From contig JAEUMT010000017.1 of the NCBI GenBank assembly GCA_016791365.1, forward strand, positions 115,369-179,368: a DNA stretch of 64,000 nt, read 5' to 3'. Below are positions 43,959 to 52,546 of this stretch, piece by piece (within the stretch, counting starts at the first letter, position 1; each line of letters starts with the position of its first letter). A program made the translations under genes and the position numbers. The stretch comes from Hyphomonadaceae bacterium (lineage in GTDB: Bacteria; Pseudomonadota; Alphaproteobacteria; Caulobacterales; Aquidulcibacteraceae). The notes below the pieces were generated by a model that saw only the letters and a program-made list of their open reading frames with translations, was not told the DNA's origin and ran no database searches.

Positions 43959-45519
43959 ACGTCCGCTCGCTGTCTATTTGAAAGAAGGCGGCGCCTACGG
44001 GATTGTGGGAGTCAATGCGCGCGCAAGCGAACTCGGCGTGCGGCTTGCGATGTCGCTGGCGGACGCGCGGGCGATTCAGCCGAAACTGGAAGCGGTGGAG
44101 GCTGAGCCGGAGGAGGATGCGCGCGCGCTCGATCATATCGCGGCATGGTGCGAGCGGTTTACGCCGGTTGTCGTACTCGATCCGCCGGAGGGTTTGTTTC
44201 TCGACATTACCGGCTGCGCGCATCTGTTCGGCGGCGAGGAACAACTGCGCGCCGAGATCGTGACGCGCCTACATGCGCAAGGCTTCGGCGCGCGCGCGGC
44301 AATTGCGCCGACGCCAGGCGCCGCATGGGCGTTTGCGCGGTACGGGAAAAATCGAACCCTCTCCCTTGCGGAGAGGGTCGCCGCGCAACGGCGGGGTGAG
44401 GGGCGTTCAAACGACCCGGCGCCTGCTCATTGGAACGCCCCCCACCCCCCAGCCCCCGCCCCACAAGGGGGCGGGGGAGATGATTTCGCGCATGCGCTCG
44501 CGCCTTTGCCGGTGGAGGCTTTGCGGCTCGATCCGGATGCGGCGGCTTTGTTGCGCCGGCTTGGGCTGAAAACGATTAGCCAAATTCTCGAAGCGCCGCG
44601 CTCTTCGTTCACCGCCCGCGCCGGCGAACGTGCGATGTTGCGGCTGGATCAAGCGCTGGGACGCGCACGAGAAGCGCTGTCGCCGCGCCGGCCGCTGGCG
44701 CCCGTGTTCGCGCTGCGCCGGTTTCTGGAGCCGGTCTTCACGGCGGATGCGGTTCTGCAGGTCGCGCAGGATCTTTGTGGCGACGTGGTCGAGAAGCTGG
44801 ACGTGCGCGGCGCCGGCGTTTTGCGGGCCGAGCTGATGCTGTTCGGCGTCGATGGCCGCGACCGGGTGATTGGCGTGAACGTCAGCAAGCCGCTCCGCGA
44901 AGTGAAGCCGCTGATGCGGCTCTTCCGCGAGAAGCTGAACATTGTCGGTGAAAATATGGATGCGCAGTTTGGCTTCGAGGCGGCGCGCTTGGATGTCGTG
45001 CGCTTGGCGGAGCTGAATCAACGTTCGCAAACATTAGTTACAGTTGAAGCGGCTGCGGCGAACGCCGAGCAGATCGGCGGCATCGTCGATATTCTGAGCG
45101 CCCGTTTGGGGCCGAAGCGCGTCGTGCGGCCGCAAGTGCATGAGGAGCATGCGCCGGAGCGCGCGGCGGGTTGGCGCTCGGCTCTCGCAACGCGCGGGCA
45201 CGATAAATCCGTGAAGCCTCCGGCGGATGGCGTGCAGCGGCGGCCGGTGCGGTTATTTGCGCCAGCCCAACCGATCGAAGTGATGGCGAGCGTTCCTGAC
45301 GGGCCGCCGATCCAGTTTCGCTGGCGACGCGTGATGCGCGAAGTCGTCCGTGCGGAAGGGCCGGAGCGGATCAGCGGCGATTGGCAGAGGCGTGAAAAGA
45401 CGCGCGACTATTACCGCGTCGAGGACAAGCAGGGGCGCCGCTACTGGCTCTATCGTGAAGGGCTCTATGGCGAGAACGAGATGGCGCCACTCTGGTATGT
45501 GCACGGGCTGTTCGCGTGA
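43861..45519 (+). CDS. imuB: ImuB, Y-family polymerase-like mutasome protein with an in-frame repeat insertion
   Basis: 552 residues. The opening WLAIYLPRIRTDRLIR and FTPVVVLDPPEGLFLDITGCAHLFGG are typical of ImuB, which lacks polymerase activity and bridges ImuA, DnaE2 and the sliding clamp. Residues about 164-207 (rich in Pro, Gly, Ala, Arg) are encoded by a palindromic repeat inserted in frame between the WAFARYG segment and the conserved LAPLPVEALRL. The C-terminus (RDYYRVEDKQGRRYWLYREG) is conserved, so the reading frame has survived the insertion. Confidence 0.92.
   Translation: MSAASPNARWLAIYLPRIRTDRLIRSGLAGSDKRPLAVYLKEGGAYGIVGVNARASELGVRLAMSLADARAIQPKLEAVEAEPEEDARALDHIAAWCERFTPVVVLDPPEGLFLDITGCAHLFGGEEQLRAEIVTRLHAQGFGARAAIAPTPGAAWAFARYGKNRTLSLAERVAAQRRGEGRSNDPAPAHWNAPHPPAPAPQGGGGDDFAHALAPLPVEALRLDPDAAALLRRLGLKTISQILEAPRSSFTARAGERAMLRLDQALGRAREALSPRRPLAPVFALRRFLEPVFTADAVLQVAQDLCGDVVEKLDVRGAGVLRAELMLFGVDGRDRVIGVNVSKPLREVKPLMRLFREKLNIVGENMDAQFGFEAARLDVVRLAELNQRSQTLVTVEAAAANAEQIGGIVDILSARLGPKRVVRPQVHEEHAPERAAGWRSALATRGHDKSVKPPADGVQRRPVRLFAPAQPIEVMASVPDGPPIQFRWRRVMREVVRAEGPERISGDWQRREKTRDYYRVEDKQGRRYWLYREGLYGENEMAPLWYVHGLFA
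44356..44480. repeat. Family-B palindromic repeat inserted in frame within imuB
   Basis: Left part: CCCTCTCCCTTGCGGAGAGGG hairpin (44358-44378), then GGCGGGGTGAGGGGCGTTC. Right part: GGAACGCCCCCCACCCCCC and the hairpin of CCCCCGCCCC around ACAAGG. It shares GGGGCGTTC/GGAACGCCCC and the right-hand CCCCGCCCCACAAGGGGGCG with the copy at 43192. It contains no stop in the imuB frame. Confidence 0.87.
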
Positions 45520-45520
45520 G

Positions 45521-45560
45521 CGGAATCGGAAGTCAGAAGTCGGAAATCAGAAGTCAGAAG
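45521..45560. repeat. Left inverted repeat flanking the four-helix-bundle gene
   Basis: A GAAGTCAGAAGTCGGAAATC-type array of short GAAGTCA units that begins right after the imuB stop (45517-45519). It pairs with the right arm at 45959-45992 (23 of 32 positions identical after inversion, most differences being transitions that still allow G-U pairs in RNA). Confidence 0.82.
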
Positions 45561-45570
45561 AGTGTGTGTG

Positions 45571-45939
45571 ATGTTGGGGCAAATCAGGTCCTTTCGGGAT
45601 TTGCAGGTTTATCAGCGAGCCTACTCGACGTCGTTGGACGTTCATCGGGCTTCGTTGCGTTTTCCGAAGGTGGAGCAGTTTGCGATCGCCGATCAGATGA
45701 GAAGGGCGAGTAAGTCGATTTGCGCCAACATAGCGGAAGGTTTTGGACGACAGCGTGCATCAAGTGCGGAATTCAGGCGGTTTCTCACGATTGCGACTGG
45801 ATCGTGCGACGAGATGCAGGTCTGGTCTCAATACGCTCAAGACCTTGGTTACATAACTGCTGAGACGGCTGAGACGTGGGGACGCGAATATGTGGATTTA
45901 GCCAAAATGCTGAGAGGGCTGTCCAGTGGTTGGAAGTAG
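45571..45939 (+). CDS. Four-helix-bundle protein (23S rRNA intervening-sequence / S23 family)
   Basis: 122 residues from ATG 45571 (GTG 45562 possible). RSFRDLQVYQRAYSTSLDVH, then QMRRASKSICANIAEGFGRQ and the SAEFRRFLTIATGSCDEMQ segment are the signature of the TIGR02436 four-helix-bundle family. These proteins are encoded in 23S rRNA intervening sequences and relate to Avd of diversity-generating retroelements. Biochemical role is unknown, with nucleic-acid binding suggested. It sits inside the SOS cassette, bracketed by inverted repeats, which is not a usual part of imuAB-dnaE2. Confidence 0.92.
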   Translation: MLGQIRSFRDLQVYQRAYSTSLDVHRASLRFPKVEQFAIADQMRRASKSICANIAEGFGRQRASSAEFRRFLTIATGSCDEMQVWSQYAQDLGYITAETAETWGREYVDLAKMLRGLSSGWK

Positions 45940-45958
45940 CGCGCCCATGGATTGCGGG

Positions 45959-45992
45959 CTTCTGATTTCTGGCTTCTACTTTCTGGTTTCTC
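45959..45992. repeat. Right inverted repeat flanking the four-helix-bundle gene
   Basis: CTTCTGATTTCTGGCTTCTA and following bases are the inverted counterpart of the left arm at 45521-45560. It ends 4 bases before the dnaE2 ATG, so it occupies the place where the dnaE2 ribosome-binding site should be; no Shine-Dalgarno sequence is visible. Confidence 0.82.
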
Positions 45993-45996
45993 TCAC

Positions 45997-48900
45997 ATGA
46001 GCGGCTTTGCAGAGCTTTGCATCACGACGAATTTCTCGTTTCTGCGAAGTGGGTCGCATCCTGAAGAGATGGTCGAGCAGGCGATTGCGCTTGGGTTGAG
46101 TGGCATAGGCATCGCCGACCGCAATACGCTTGCCGGCGTCGTGCGTGCGCACGTGAAAGCGAGAACGATGCGCGAGCAGGGCAAGGGCGACATCCGAACG
46201 ATCGTCGGTTGTCGTCTTGTGTTTCGCGATGGAACGCCGGATTTGGTTGCCTATCCCAAGGATCGCGCGGGCTACGCCAATCTCACCCGATTGCTGACGC
46301 TAGGGAATAAACCCGCGCCGAAGGGCGAATGTTGGCTCAATTTCTCAGACTATTTAGCGCACGCTGAGGGCTTGCAGACGATTTTGATCCCTGCGTGCGC
46401 GCTTGGAGATGAGCCTTATCGTTTCGGAACATACCTTCAGCAAATTCAAAAGGCCGCGGGGGAAGTCTGGCTTGCGGCGCCCTTCCAATTCAACGGCGAA
46501 GATCGACGGCGCATCAAGCAGCTAAAGCAACTCGCATCGCAAACCGGGGCGCGCTTGATCGCAACCACAGAGCCTTTGATGCATCATGCGGATGCTCGGC
46601 CGCTTTTGGATGTCGTCACGTGCATCAGGGAAAAGAAAACGCTGAACGAAGCCGGCGCTCTGTTGGCAAAAAACGCTGAGCGCCAATTGAAGTCAGTAGC
46701 GGAAATTGCGCGCATCTTTGCTGATGCGCCGGAAGCTGTGGCGGAAAGCTTGAGCTTTCTCCAAAGCATCGAATTTTCGATGGACCAGTTGCGCTACGAA
46801 TATCCGGAAGAGACATCGGAAGGGTATCCATCTCCGCAAGAAGCGCTGAAAGCGCGTGCGTGGGAAGGGGCCGCGAAATTCTATCCCGACGAAATACCGC
46901 AGAAGATCAAAGACTCTCTCGCGCGCGAACTCGCGATCGTCGAAAAGAAACAATATGCCCCGTACTTTTTGACGGTTGCCGATATTGTCGAGTTCGCGCG
47001 TTCCGATCGAGACAAAGACGGCGGGCATAAGATCCCCATTCTTTGCCAAGGCCGTGGTTCGGCGGCGAACTCGACGATCTGCTATTGTTTGGGGATCACC
47101 TCGGTTGATCCGAACGAAAACGTTTTGCTTTTCGATCGGTTCGTCTCCGAAGAACGAAACGAGCCGCCCGACATCGATGTCGATTTCCAGCATGAGCGCC
47201 GCGAGGAGGTTATTCAGTATATCTACCATAAGTACGGTCGTGACCGCGCCGCGCTGACGGCGACGCTGATCTGCTATCGCGGACGAAGCGCTATCCGGGA
47301 GGTCGCGAAGGTTTTCGGGTATTCAGAAGACAGCGTAAGCAGCTTATCGAAGATGCTTCACTGGTGGTCAAAAGGTGTCGAAGAAAAAGACCTCCTGGAG
47401 CATGGCTTCGACATCAGCGATCAGAAATTGATGGATTGCGTGGAGCTTGCAAACAAATTGCAGGGCTTTCCGCGACATCTTTCCCAGCATGTCGGTGGCT
47501 TCGTCATCACCCGAGAGAAAGTGCATGATGTTGTCCCCGTGCAGAACGCGAGGATGGATGATCGCACCGTCGTTGAATGGAATAAGGACGATTTAGAGGC
47601 GCTTGGCATTCTGAAGGTCGATGTGCTTGGCCTTGGAATGCTTACGTGCCTGCAGAAGGCGTTTGATCTTCATAAAGCACACTATCCTGGCGAAGAATGC
47701 ATCACGCTGAGAACCCCGCCCCACAATGAACGCGTCTATGCGATGCTTCATCGGGCGGACTCGATCGGTGTTTTCCAAGTGGAAAGCCGAGCGCAAATGT
47801 CGATGCTGCCGAGGCTTCGTCCGAGCGAGTTTTATGATCTGGTAATCGAAGTGGCGATCGTGCGGCCGGGGCCGATCCAGGGCGGCATGGTTCATCCGTA
47901 TCTGAAGCGGCGCGATCAACAGCGCCGAGGCGAAAAGATCGTTTATCCGGGCAAGGAGCTGGAGCCGGTTCTTCAGCGCACACTGGGCGTGCCGCTGTTT
48001 CAAGAACAGGCGATGCAAATCGCCATTGTGGGCGCCGGTTTTAAACCCGCCGAGGCCGACAAACTTCGCCGCGCCATGGCGACGTTTAGGCGTGTTGGGA
48101 CGATCGATCAGCTGAAGGACAAGTTTATCAGCGGAATGATCGGCAAAGGTTACGACAAGACATTTGCCGAGGCGTGTTTTTCGCAGATCGAAGGTTTTGG
48201 CGAGTATGGCTTTCCTGAAAGCCATGCCGCGAGTTTCGCGATCCTTGTGTATGTATCCTCGTGGTTGAAGTGCTTCTATCCAGACGTCTTCGCGGCGGCG
48301 TTGCTCAATGCGCAGCCGATGGGCTTTTACGCGCCCGCGCAAATCGTCCGTGACGCTATCGATCATGGCGTTGACGTGCGCCCGATCGATGTGAATTGCT
48401 CCGATTGGGACAACACGCTGGAGGCGAATCCAAACCCGAAAGCCAAGCTGCATCCGCGCCATGCGGAGATGGCGAAGGACATTAAGTCCACGCACGCATT
48501 GCGGCTTGGATTCAGGCAAGGGAATGGTCTGCGGGAGGAAGCGCTTAAGCGGCTCGTCGCCAATCGCGGCAATGGGTACGACTCGGTGCGAAGTGTTTGG
48601 CTGAAGAGCGGACTCGATCTTTCAACCATCGAACGCCTCGCCGATATGGATGCGTTTCGCTCTCTTGGCCTTGATCGTCGCGATGCGTTGTGGGTGGCGC
48701 GTGGCTTGAACCGGGTGGGTGGGCAGGAAGATTTGCCGCTGTTTGAATGCGCGACTGTGGATCGCACGCGAGAGCCGGATTTTGATCTGCCATCGATGTG
48801 CTTAGGGGAGCATATCGTGGAGGACTATCGGACGATTGGCTTGTCGCTGAAGGCGCATCCGGTTTCGTTGCTGCGCGAGGAGCTTTTGGCGCGGCGGGTG

Positions 48901-49350
48901 ATCAAGGCGGAGCAGCTTACGCAAATCCGCAATGGCGAACGTGTGCGCGTGTCGGGTCTAGTGCTGGTGCGCCAGCGCCCGGGGACGGCGTCTGGCGTGA
49001 TCTTCATGACGCTCGAAGATGAAACCGGCATCGCCAACATCGTGGTTTGGCCGAAATTGTTTGAGCAATACCGGCGCGAAGTGCTGGGCGGCCGTTTGGT
49101 GGCGATCGATGGTCCGGTGCAGAGCGAAAGCGGCGTCATCCATGTGATCGCCGAGCGCGTGCATGATTACACGCCGCTCCTGGCGAAACTCTCAGCGCAC
49201 GGCGAAAAGATCGATCCGTCCGGTCCGGCGGATGAGCCGCGCCGCAGCGGCGAAGGCGATGCGCGTCAACGCCACCCCCGCGACGTCCGCATAAACCTGG
49301 ATGTGAAGAAAGCCGCCAGCGTGATGCCGAAGGGACGGAATTTTCATTAA
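45997..49350 (+). CDS. dnaE2: Error-prone DNA polymerase DnaE2
   Basis: 1117 residues. PHP domain at the N-terminus (FAELCITTNFSFLRSGSHPE), polymerase palm with the catalytic acidic pair in EPPDIDVDFQHERREEVIQ, fingers (GFPRHLSQHVGGFVI), and an OB-fold near the end (VRVSGLVLVRQRPGTASGV). Lesion-bypass polymerase of the SOS response. ATG 45997 gives the normal family start. A palindromic element follows the stop by one base. DNA composition looks less GC-rich than flanking genes by eye. Confidence 0.95.
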   Translation: MSGFAELCITTNFSFLRSGSHPEEMVEQAIALGLSGIGIADRNTLAGVVRAHVKARTMREQGKGDIRTIVGCRLVFRDGTPDLVAYPKDRAGYANLTRLLTLGNKPAPKGECWLNFSDYLAHAEGLQTILIPACALGDEPYRFGTYLQQIQKAAGEVWLAAPFQFNGEDRRRIKQLKQLASQTGARLIATTEPLMHHADARPLLDVVTCIREKKTLNEAGALLAKNAERQLKSVAEIARIFADAPEAVAESLSFLQSIEFSMDQLRYEYPEETSEGYPSPQEALKARAWEGAAKFYPDEIPQKIKDSLARELAIVEKKQYAPYFLTVADIVEFARSDRDKDGGHKIPILCQGRGSAANSTICYCLGITSVDPNENVLLFDRFVSEERNEPPDIDVDFQHERREEVIQYIYHKYGRDRAALTATLICYRGRSAIREVAKVFGYSEDSVSSLSKMLHWWSKGVEEKDLLEHGFDISDQKLMDCVELANKLQGFPRHLSQHVGGFVITREKVHDVVPVQNARMDDRTVVEWNKDDLEALGILKVDVLGLGMLTCLQKAFDLHKAHYPGEECITLRTPPHNERVYAMLHRADSIGVFQVESRAQMSMLPRLRPSEFYDLVIEVAIVRPGPIQGGMVHPYLKRRDQQRRGEKIVYPGKELEPVLQRTLGVPLFQEQAMQIAIVGAGFKPAEADKLRRAMATFRRVGTIDQLKDKFISGMIGKGYDKTFAEACFSQIEGFGEYGFPESHAASFAILVYVSSWLKCFYPDVFAAALLNAQPMGFYAPAQIVRDAIDHGVDVRPIDVNCSDWDNTLEANPNPKAKLHPRHAEMAKDIKSTHALRLGFRQGNGLREEALKRLVANRGNGYDSVRSVWLKSGLDLSTIERLADMDAFRSLGLDRRDALWVARGLNRVGGQEDLPLFECATVDRTREPDFDLPSMCLGEHIVEDYRTIGLSLKAHPVSLLREELLARRVIKAEQLTQIRNGERVRVSGLVLVRQRPGTASGVIFMTLEDETGIANIVVWPKLFEQYRREVLGGRLVAIDGPVQSESGVIHVIAERVHDYTPLLAKLSAHGEKIDPSGPADEPRRSGEGDARQRHPRDVRINLDVKKAASVMPKGRNFH

Positions 49351-49351
49351 A

Positions 49352-49462
49352 TATGGACCGTCGGCGTCCCGCCAGCATGCACTGGCATATGCAAGTTGGC
49401 TCGCTGTGCTCGATGATGCTTGCCAGCATAAGTGCATGCCGGCGGGACGCCGACGGTCCATA
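49352..49462. repeat. Family-A palindromic element (111 bases) after dnaE2
   Basis: Arms 49352-49383 and 49431-49462 are inverted copies with 31 of 32 bases identical, ends TATGGACCGTCGGCGTCCCG. A 47-base centre separates them. It fills the space between the convergent stops of dnaE2 (49350) and the methyltransferase (49466), and may act as a two-way transcription terminator. Confidence 0.9.
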
Positions 49463-49465
49463 AGT

Positions 49466-50374
49466 TTAGCTATGCCAGCGCGCGAAGATCGCCGTTGGCA
49501 GAAGTTCGCTGCGGCCTTCGTGCGGCAGGCACATTTCGCCGGCCTGCCATTCGCCGCCGCTGAACATCTGCTGCGCGGTTTGCGCGAGCGCCAGATAGGA
49601 AAGGCGCACCGCGTACACCGTCGCGATCATGAAGCCTTTGGCGCTGGCGCGTTCGTTGGGATCGGTGCGCAGCAATGTTTGGCAGGCGTCGAGCAATTCA
49701 GGCAGATCGGTTTCGAGCCGCCAGGTTTCGCCATCAGGACCGCGCCCGAACTTCGGCGGGTCGAGGATGACGCCGTCATAGCGGCGGCCGCGGCGGATCT
49801 CGCGTTTCACGAAGCTCAGCGCATCGTCGCAAATCCAGCGGATCGGCGCTTCGGCCAAGCCCGCCGCTTGCTGGTTGTCCCTAGCAAAGCCGATCGCCTT
49901 CTTCGACGCATCGACATGCGTTACCTTCGCGCCGGCTTTGGCGCAAACCAGCGAAGCGAGGCCGGTGTAGCCGAAGAGGTTCAGCACTTCCGGCTGTGGC
50001 CCGCGATGGGCCTTCAAACAATCGCGCGCGTAGCGCCAGTGCACGGAGTGTTCCGGAAAGAACGCCAGGTGCCGGAACGGCGTTGGGCGGGAGACGAACG
50101 CGATGTCATCCCATTGCAGAGTCCAGCTTTGCGGCAGCTCGCGGTTGAAGCGCCAGCGGCCGCTGTCTTCGTCATCGCCTTGTGACGGCGCAAAGATCGC
50201 ATCCGCCGCGTCCCATTCCGCCGCCGCGCGCGCGGGCGCCCAGAGCGCTTGCGGCTCAGGGCGCACGAAGCGGTAGGGGCCGACTTGTTCGAGCTTGCCG
50301 CCATTGCCGGAATCCAGCAGGCGGTAGTCGCGCCAATCGTCGGCGATCAAAAGCTCAGGCGCGCGCGTTGTCAT
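49466..50374 (-). CDS. Class I SAM-dependent rRNA methyltransferase (RlmI-like)
   Basis: 302 residues. DYRLLDSGNGGKLEQVGPYR at the N-terminus, the SAM-binding motif LNLFGYTGLASLVCAKAGA, acidic VDASKKAIG and the catalytic-region motif ILDPPKFGRGPDGETW. Family members methylate rRNA (cytosine-C5 or guanine-N2 types); the exact target is not decided by sequence alone. Its start overlaps the 3' end of the TrmH-family gene by 20 bases, so both are in one minus-strand operon. Confidence 0.87.
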   Translation of the reverse strand: MTTRAPELLIADDWRDYRLLDSGNGGKLEQVGPYRFVRPEPQALWAPARAAAEWDAADAIFAPSQGDDEDSGRWRFNRELPQSWTLQWDDIAFVSRPTPFRHLAFFPEHSVHWRYARDCLKAHRGPQPEVLNLFGYTGLASLVCAKAGAKVTHVDASKKAIGFARDNQQAAGLAEAPIRWICDDALSFVKREIRRGRRYDGVILDPPKFGRGPDGETWRLETDLPELLDACQTLLRTDPNERASAKGFMIATVYAVRLSYLALAQTAQQMFSGGEWQAGEMCLPHEGRSELLPTAIFARWHS

Positions 50375-51161
50375 ATCCGCGTCTCCGCCAAAGATCGTAG
50401 AGCATCACGCCCGTTGCGATCGCAAGATTTAGACTGTCCGCACGCCCGCGCATCGGCAACTTCACCAGCGTGTCACAAGCGTCTTCCATGTGGGCCGGCA
50501 GACCCGATTGCTCATTGCCCATGAAGATGATCGCACGCGCGGGCGCCGGGCGATCAGCGTCGAACGCGGCGCCTTTGAGTGAGAGCCCCATCATGCTCGC
50601 CCCGCGCTCTTTCTTATAGTGCAGCAGGTCCTCGAACGAGGCGCGCGCCAGTTTCATCGCGAACAGCGAACCCATGGAGGCGCGCACGGCCTCCACAGAA
50701 AACGGATCGCAACTTTCGCTGACCAGGATCACGCCGCCGGCGCCGGTGGAATCGGCGGTGCGCAGGATCGTGCCGAGATTTCCGGGATCGCGAATGCCTT
50801 CGAGCGCGACGACGGTATCGCCGCTGATTTGATCGAGCGGCGTCAGGCGCTGTTTGTAGGCGCCGATCACCGTTTGCGGGTTGTCGCGCTTGCTGATCTG
50901 GGCGAGCACGGTTTCGCTCGTCTCGATCGTGTGGACGCGTCTGGCTTCCGCCTGCGCGATCAGCGCTCGAACCTGTTCGCGCTGCAGCGCCGCCGGCGAG
51001 AAGAGCAGAATCTCCGGCCAGACGCCGAGATCGGCGGCTTCCACCGCCAGGCGCGCGCCTTCGGCGAGGAACAGGCCGGTTTCGGCGCGTCCCTTTTTCA
51101 GATGCAGGCTCTTTAGCATCTTGATCTGCGGGTTGGAGGTGCTGGTGATGTGGTGGGCCAT
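50355..51161 (-). CDS. TrmH/SpoU-family RNA 2'-O-methyltransferase
   Basis: 268 residues. N-terminal substrate-binding domain (TSTSNPQIKMLKSLHLKKGR), then the SPOUT catalytic domain with motif 1 LEGIRDPGNLGTILRTAD (about 133-150), motif 2 IIFMGNEQSGLP (about 217-228) and motif 3 LPMRGRADSLNLAIATGVML. It methylates a ribose in rRNA or tRNA; the target cannot be named. Confidence 0.92.
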   Translation of the reverse strand: MAHHITSTSNPQIKMLKSLHLKKGRAETGLFLAEGARLAVEAADLGVWPEILLFSPAALQREQVRALIAQAEARRVHTIETSETVLAQISKRDNPQTVIGAYKQRLTPLDQISGDTVVALEGIRDPGNLGTILRTADSTGAGGVILVSESCDPFSVEAVRASMGSLFAMKLARASFEDLLHYKKERGASMMGLSLKGAAFDADRPAPARAIIFMGNEQSGLPAHMEDACDTLVKLPMRGRADSLNLAIATGVMLYDLWRRRGYDNARA

Positions 51162-51262
51162 TGCGCCTTGGGTTCGCCCTGGGGGGTTTTCCGGTTTTCG
51201 CTTAGTTCGACGGGCATTAGAAGGGCGTTAAGGCGTTAACGGGTGCGCTCAACGCGGGAAAC

Positions 51263-51445
51263 ATGATCGGTCTAATCCTCTCTGAGGTGATCCTCTTCGC
51301 TGTGGCGGCGTGTTTTGGCTTCGGCATTGGCTGGCGGATCTACACCATGGCGGCGGCGCAGCGCCGTGAAACCGCGTTGCGGGAAACCGAACAATTGCGC
51401 AGCGCGCTGACAGAGGCGCAGGTGCGGCGCGCGCGCGTGTCATGA
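51263..51445 (+). CDS. Small single-pass membrane protein
   Basis: 60 residues: one hydrophobic helix (about 3-25) and a charged coiled-coil tail (RRETALRETEQLRSALTEAQ). It overlaps the OmpA-family gene by 4 bases, so it is probably its operon partner. No family recognised. Confidence 0.7.
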   Translation: MIGLILSEVILFAVAACFGFGIGWRIYTMAAAQRRETALRETEQLRSALTEAQVRRARVS

Positions 51446-52545
51446 GGTGGCCGTTTGATCTCTCGCCGCGCCGATGGGGCGCCTGGATCGGCGGCGTCGG
51501 CCTGGTGACGGTGACGCTGGTCGGTTTGTTTTTGGCGCCGCGAATCGAGAGTGGTCTCAAGGACCGTGTCGCGACGTCGCTTTCGGCGCGGGGCTTTCCG
51601 GGCGTCGATGTCGAGATGCACGGCCAGCGCGCTGTCTTGCGCGGGATTGTCGAGGACGAGGCCGACATCGTCGGCGCGCGCGCGGCGGCTCTACGCGCGG
51701 CAGGCGCGGGCGGCCTCTGGCCCGGCGGCGTTACGTCGGTGAACACGGCCGGTCTTCGTGTCGGCACGTTTGAACGGCCGTTTGCCTGGAGCGTGAAGCG
51801 CGAAGCGTCGCGCGTGGTGCTGAGCGGCGCGGTGCCAAGCGAGAATGCGCGCGTTGCCTTGATGGCTGTCGCCGCGCAGGCCTTCCGCGATGTGGAGGCG
51901 GTTGACGACATGCATGTCGCGGGCGGCGCGGCCTCGCCGTTGTTTTCCGAAATGGCGCGCCGCGCGGTGCGCGCGGTCGCTGAATTGAACACGGGTGAGG
52001 CGCGTATCATTGATAGCCAAATCGTTATCATAGGCGATGGCGGCCAGGTGGGGGTTCATAACGTCGAGACTTCGCTGGCGGACATTCCAACGCCTTTCCG
52101 ATCGCGTCTGGCGCTGACGATTGACGGGCTTGATGTCGATCACCCGGAGCTACAGGGGCTCAATCTCAACAATGGAGATGCGGAAACCTGCGAGCGTGCT
52201 TTTGATCGGTTGATGGAGCGCAACTTCATCACCTTCGGCGAGGGATCAGCCGCGATTACGCCTGCAAGCCGCGGTGTGTTGAATGCGCTGGCGTCGGTTG
52301 CGTTGCGCTGTGACCGGTTTTCGATCGAGGTGGCGGGGCACACGGACAATACCGGGGATCGGGCGGCCAACATGGATTTGTCGCGCCGGCGCGCCGATGC
52401 CGTGGCGGCGTATCTTGTGGGGCAGGGCGTGGCGCGCCCGCGGCTGAGCGCGCATGGCTATGGGCCTGATCGTCCGCGTTCAAGCAATGCGACGGAAGCC
52501 GGGCAAGCCGCGAACCGGCGCATCGAATTCTATGTGAGCGGTTGA
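51442..52545 (+). CDS. OmpA-family peptidoglycan-binding protein
   Basis: 367 residues. N-terminal membrane anchor (about 14-34), a roughly 200-residue periplasmic region with BON-like repeats (DVEMHGQRAVLRGIV, SRVVLSGAVPSENAR), and a C-terminal OmpA domain (FSIEVAGHTDNTGDRAANMD, then RRADAVAAYLVGQGV and ANRRIEFYV) that binds peptidoglycan diaminopimelate. Coupled to the small gene before; followed after 1 base by a coiled-coil protein. Confidence 0.9.
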   Translation: MRWPFDLSPRRWGAWIGGVGLVTVTLVGLFLAPRIESGLKDRVATSLSARGFPGVDVEMHGQRAVLRGIVEDEADIVGARAAALRAAGAGGLWPGGVTSVNTAGLRVGTFERPFAWSVKREASRVVLSGAVPSENARVALMAVAAQAFRDVEAVDDMHVAGGAASPLFSEMARRAVRAVAELNTGEARIIDSQIVIIGDGGQVGVHNVETSLADIPTPFRSRLALTIDGLDVDHPELQGLNLNNGDAETCERAFDRLMERNFITFGEGSAAITPASRGVLNALASVALRCDRFSIEVAGHTDNTGDRAANMDLSRRRADAVAAYLVGQGVARPRLSAHGYGPDRPRSSNATEAGQAANRRIEFYVSG

Positions 52546-52546
52546 G

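Noticed and set aside
45571..45939. Diversity-generating retroelement (the four-helix-bundle protein as Avd)
   Set aside because: No reverse transcriptase and no template/variable repeat pair is visible anywhere near it.
45997..49350. Mosaic dnaE2 with a GC shift near 48.7 kb
   Set aside because: Short stretches counted by eye from both parts gave similar GC, so the apparent shift is not supported without a proper sliding-window calculation.
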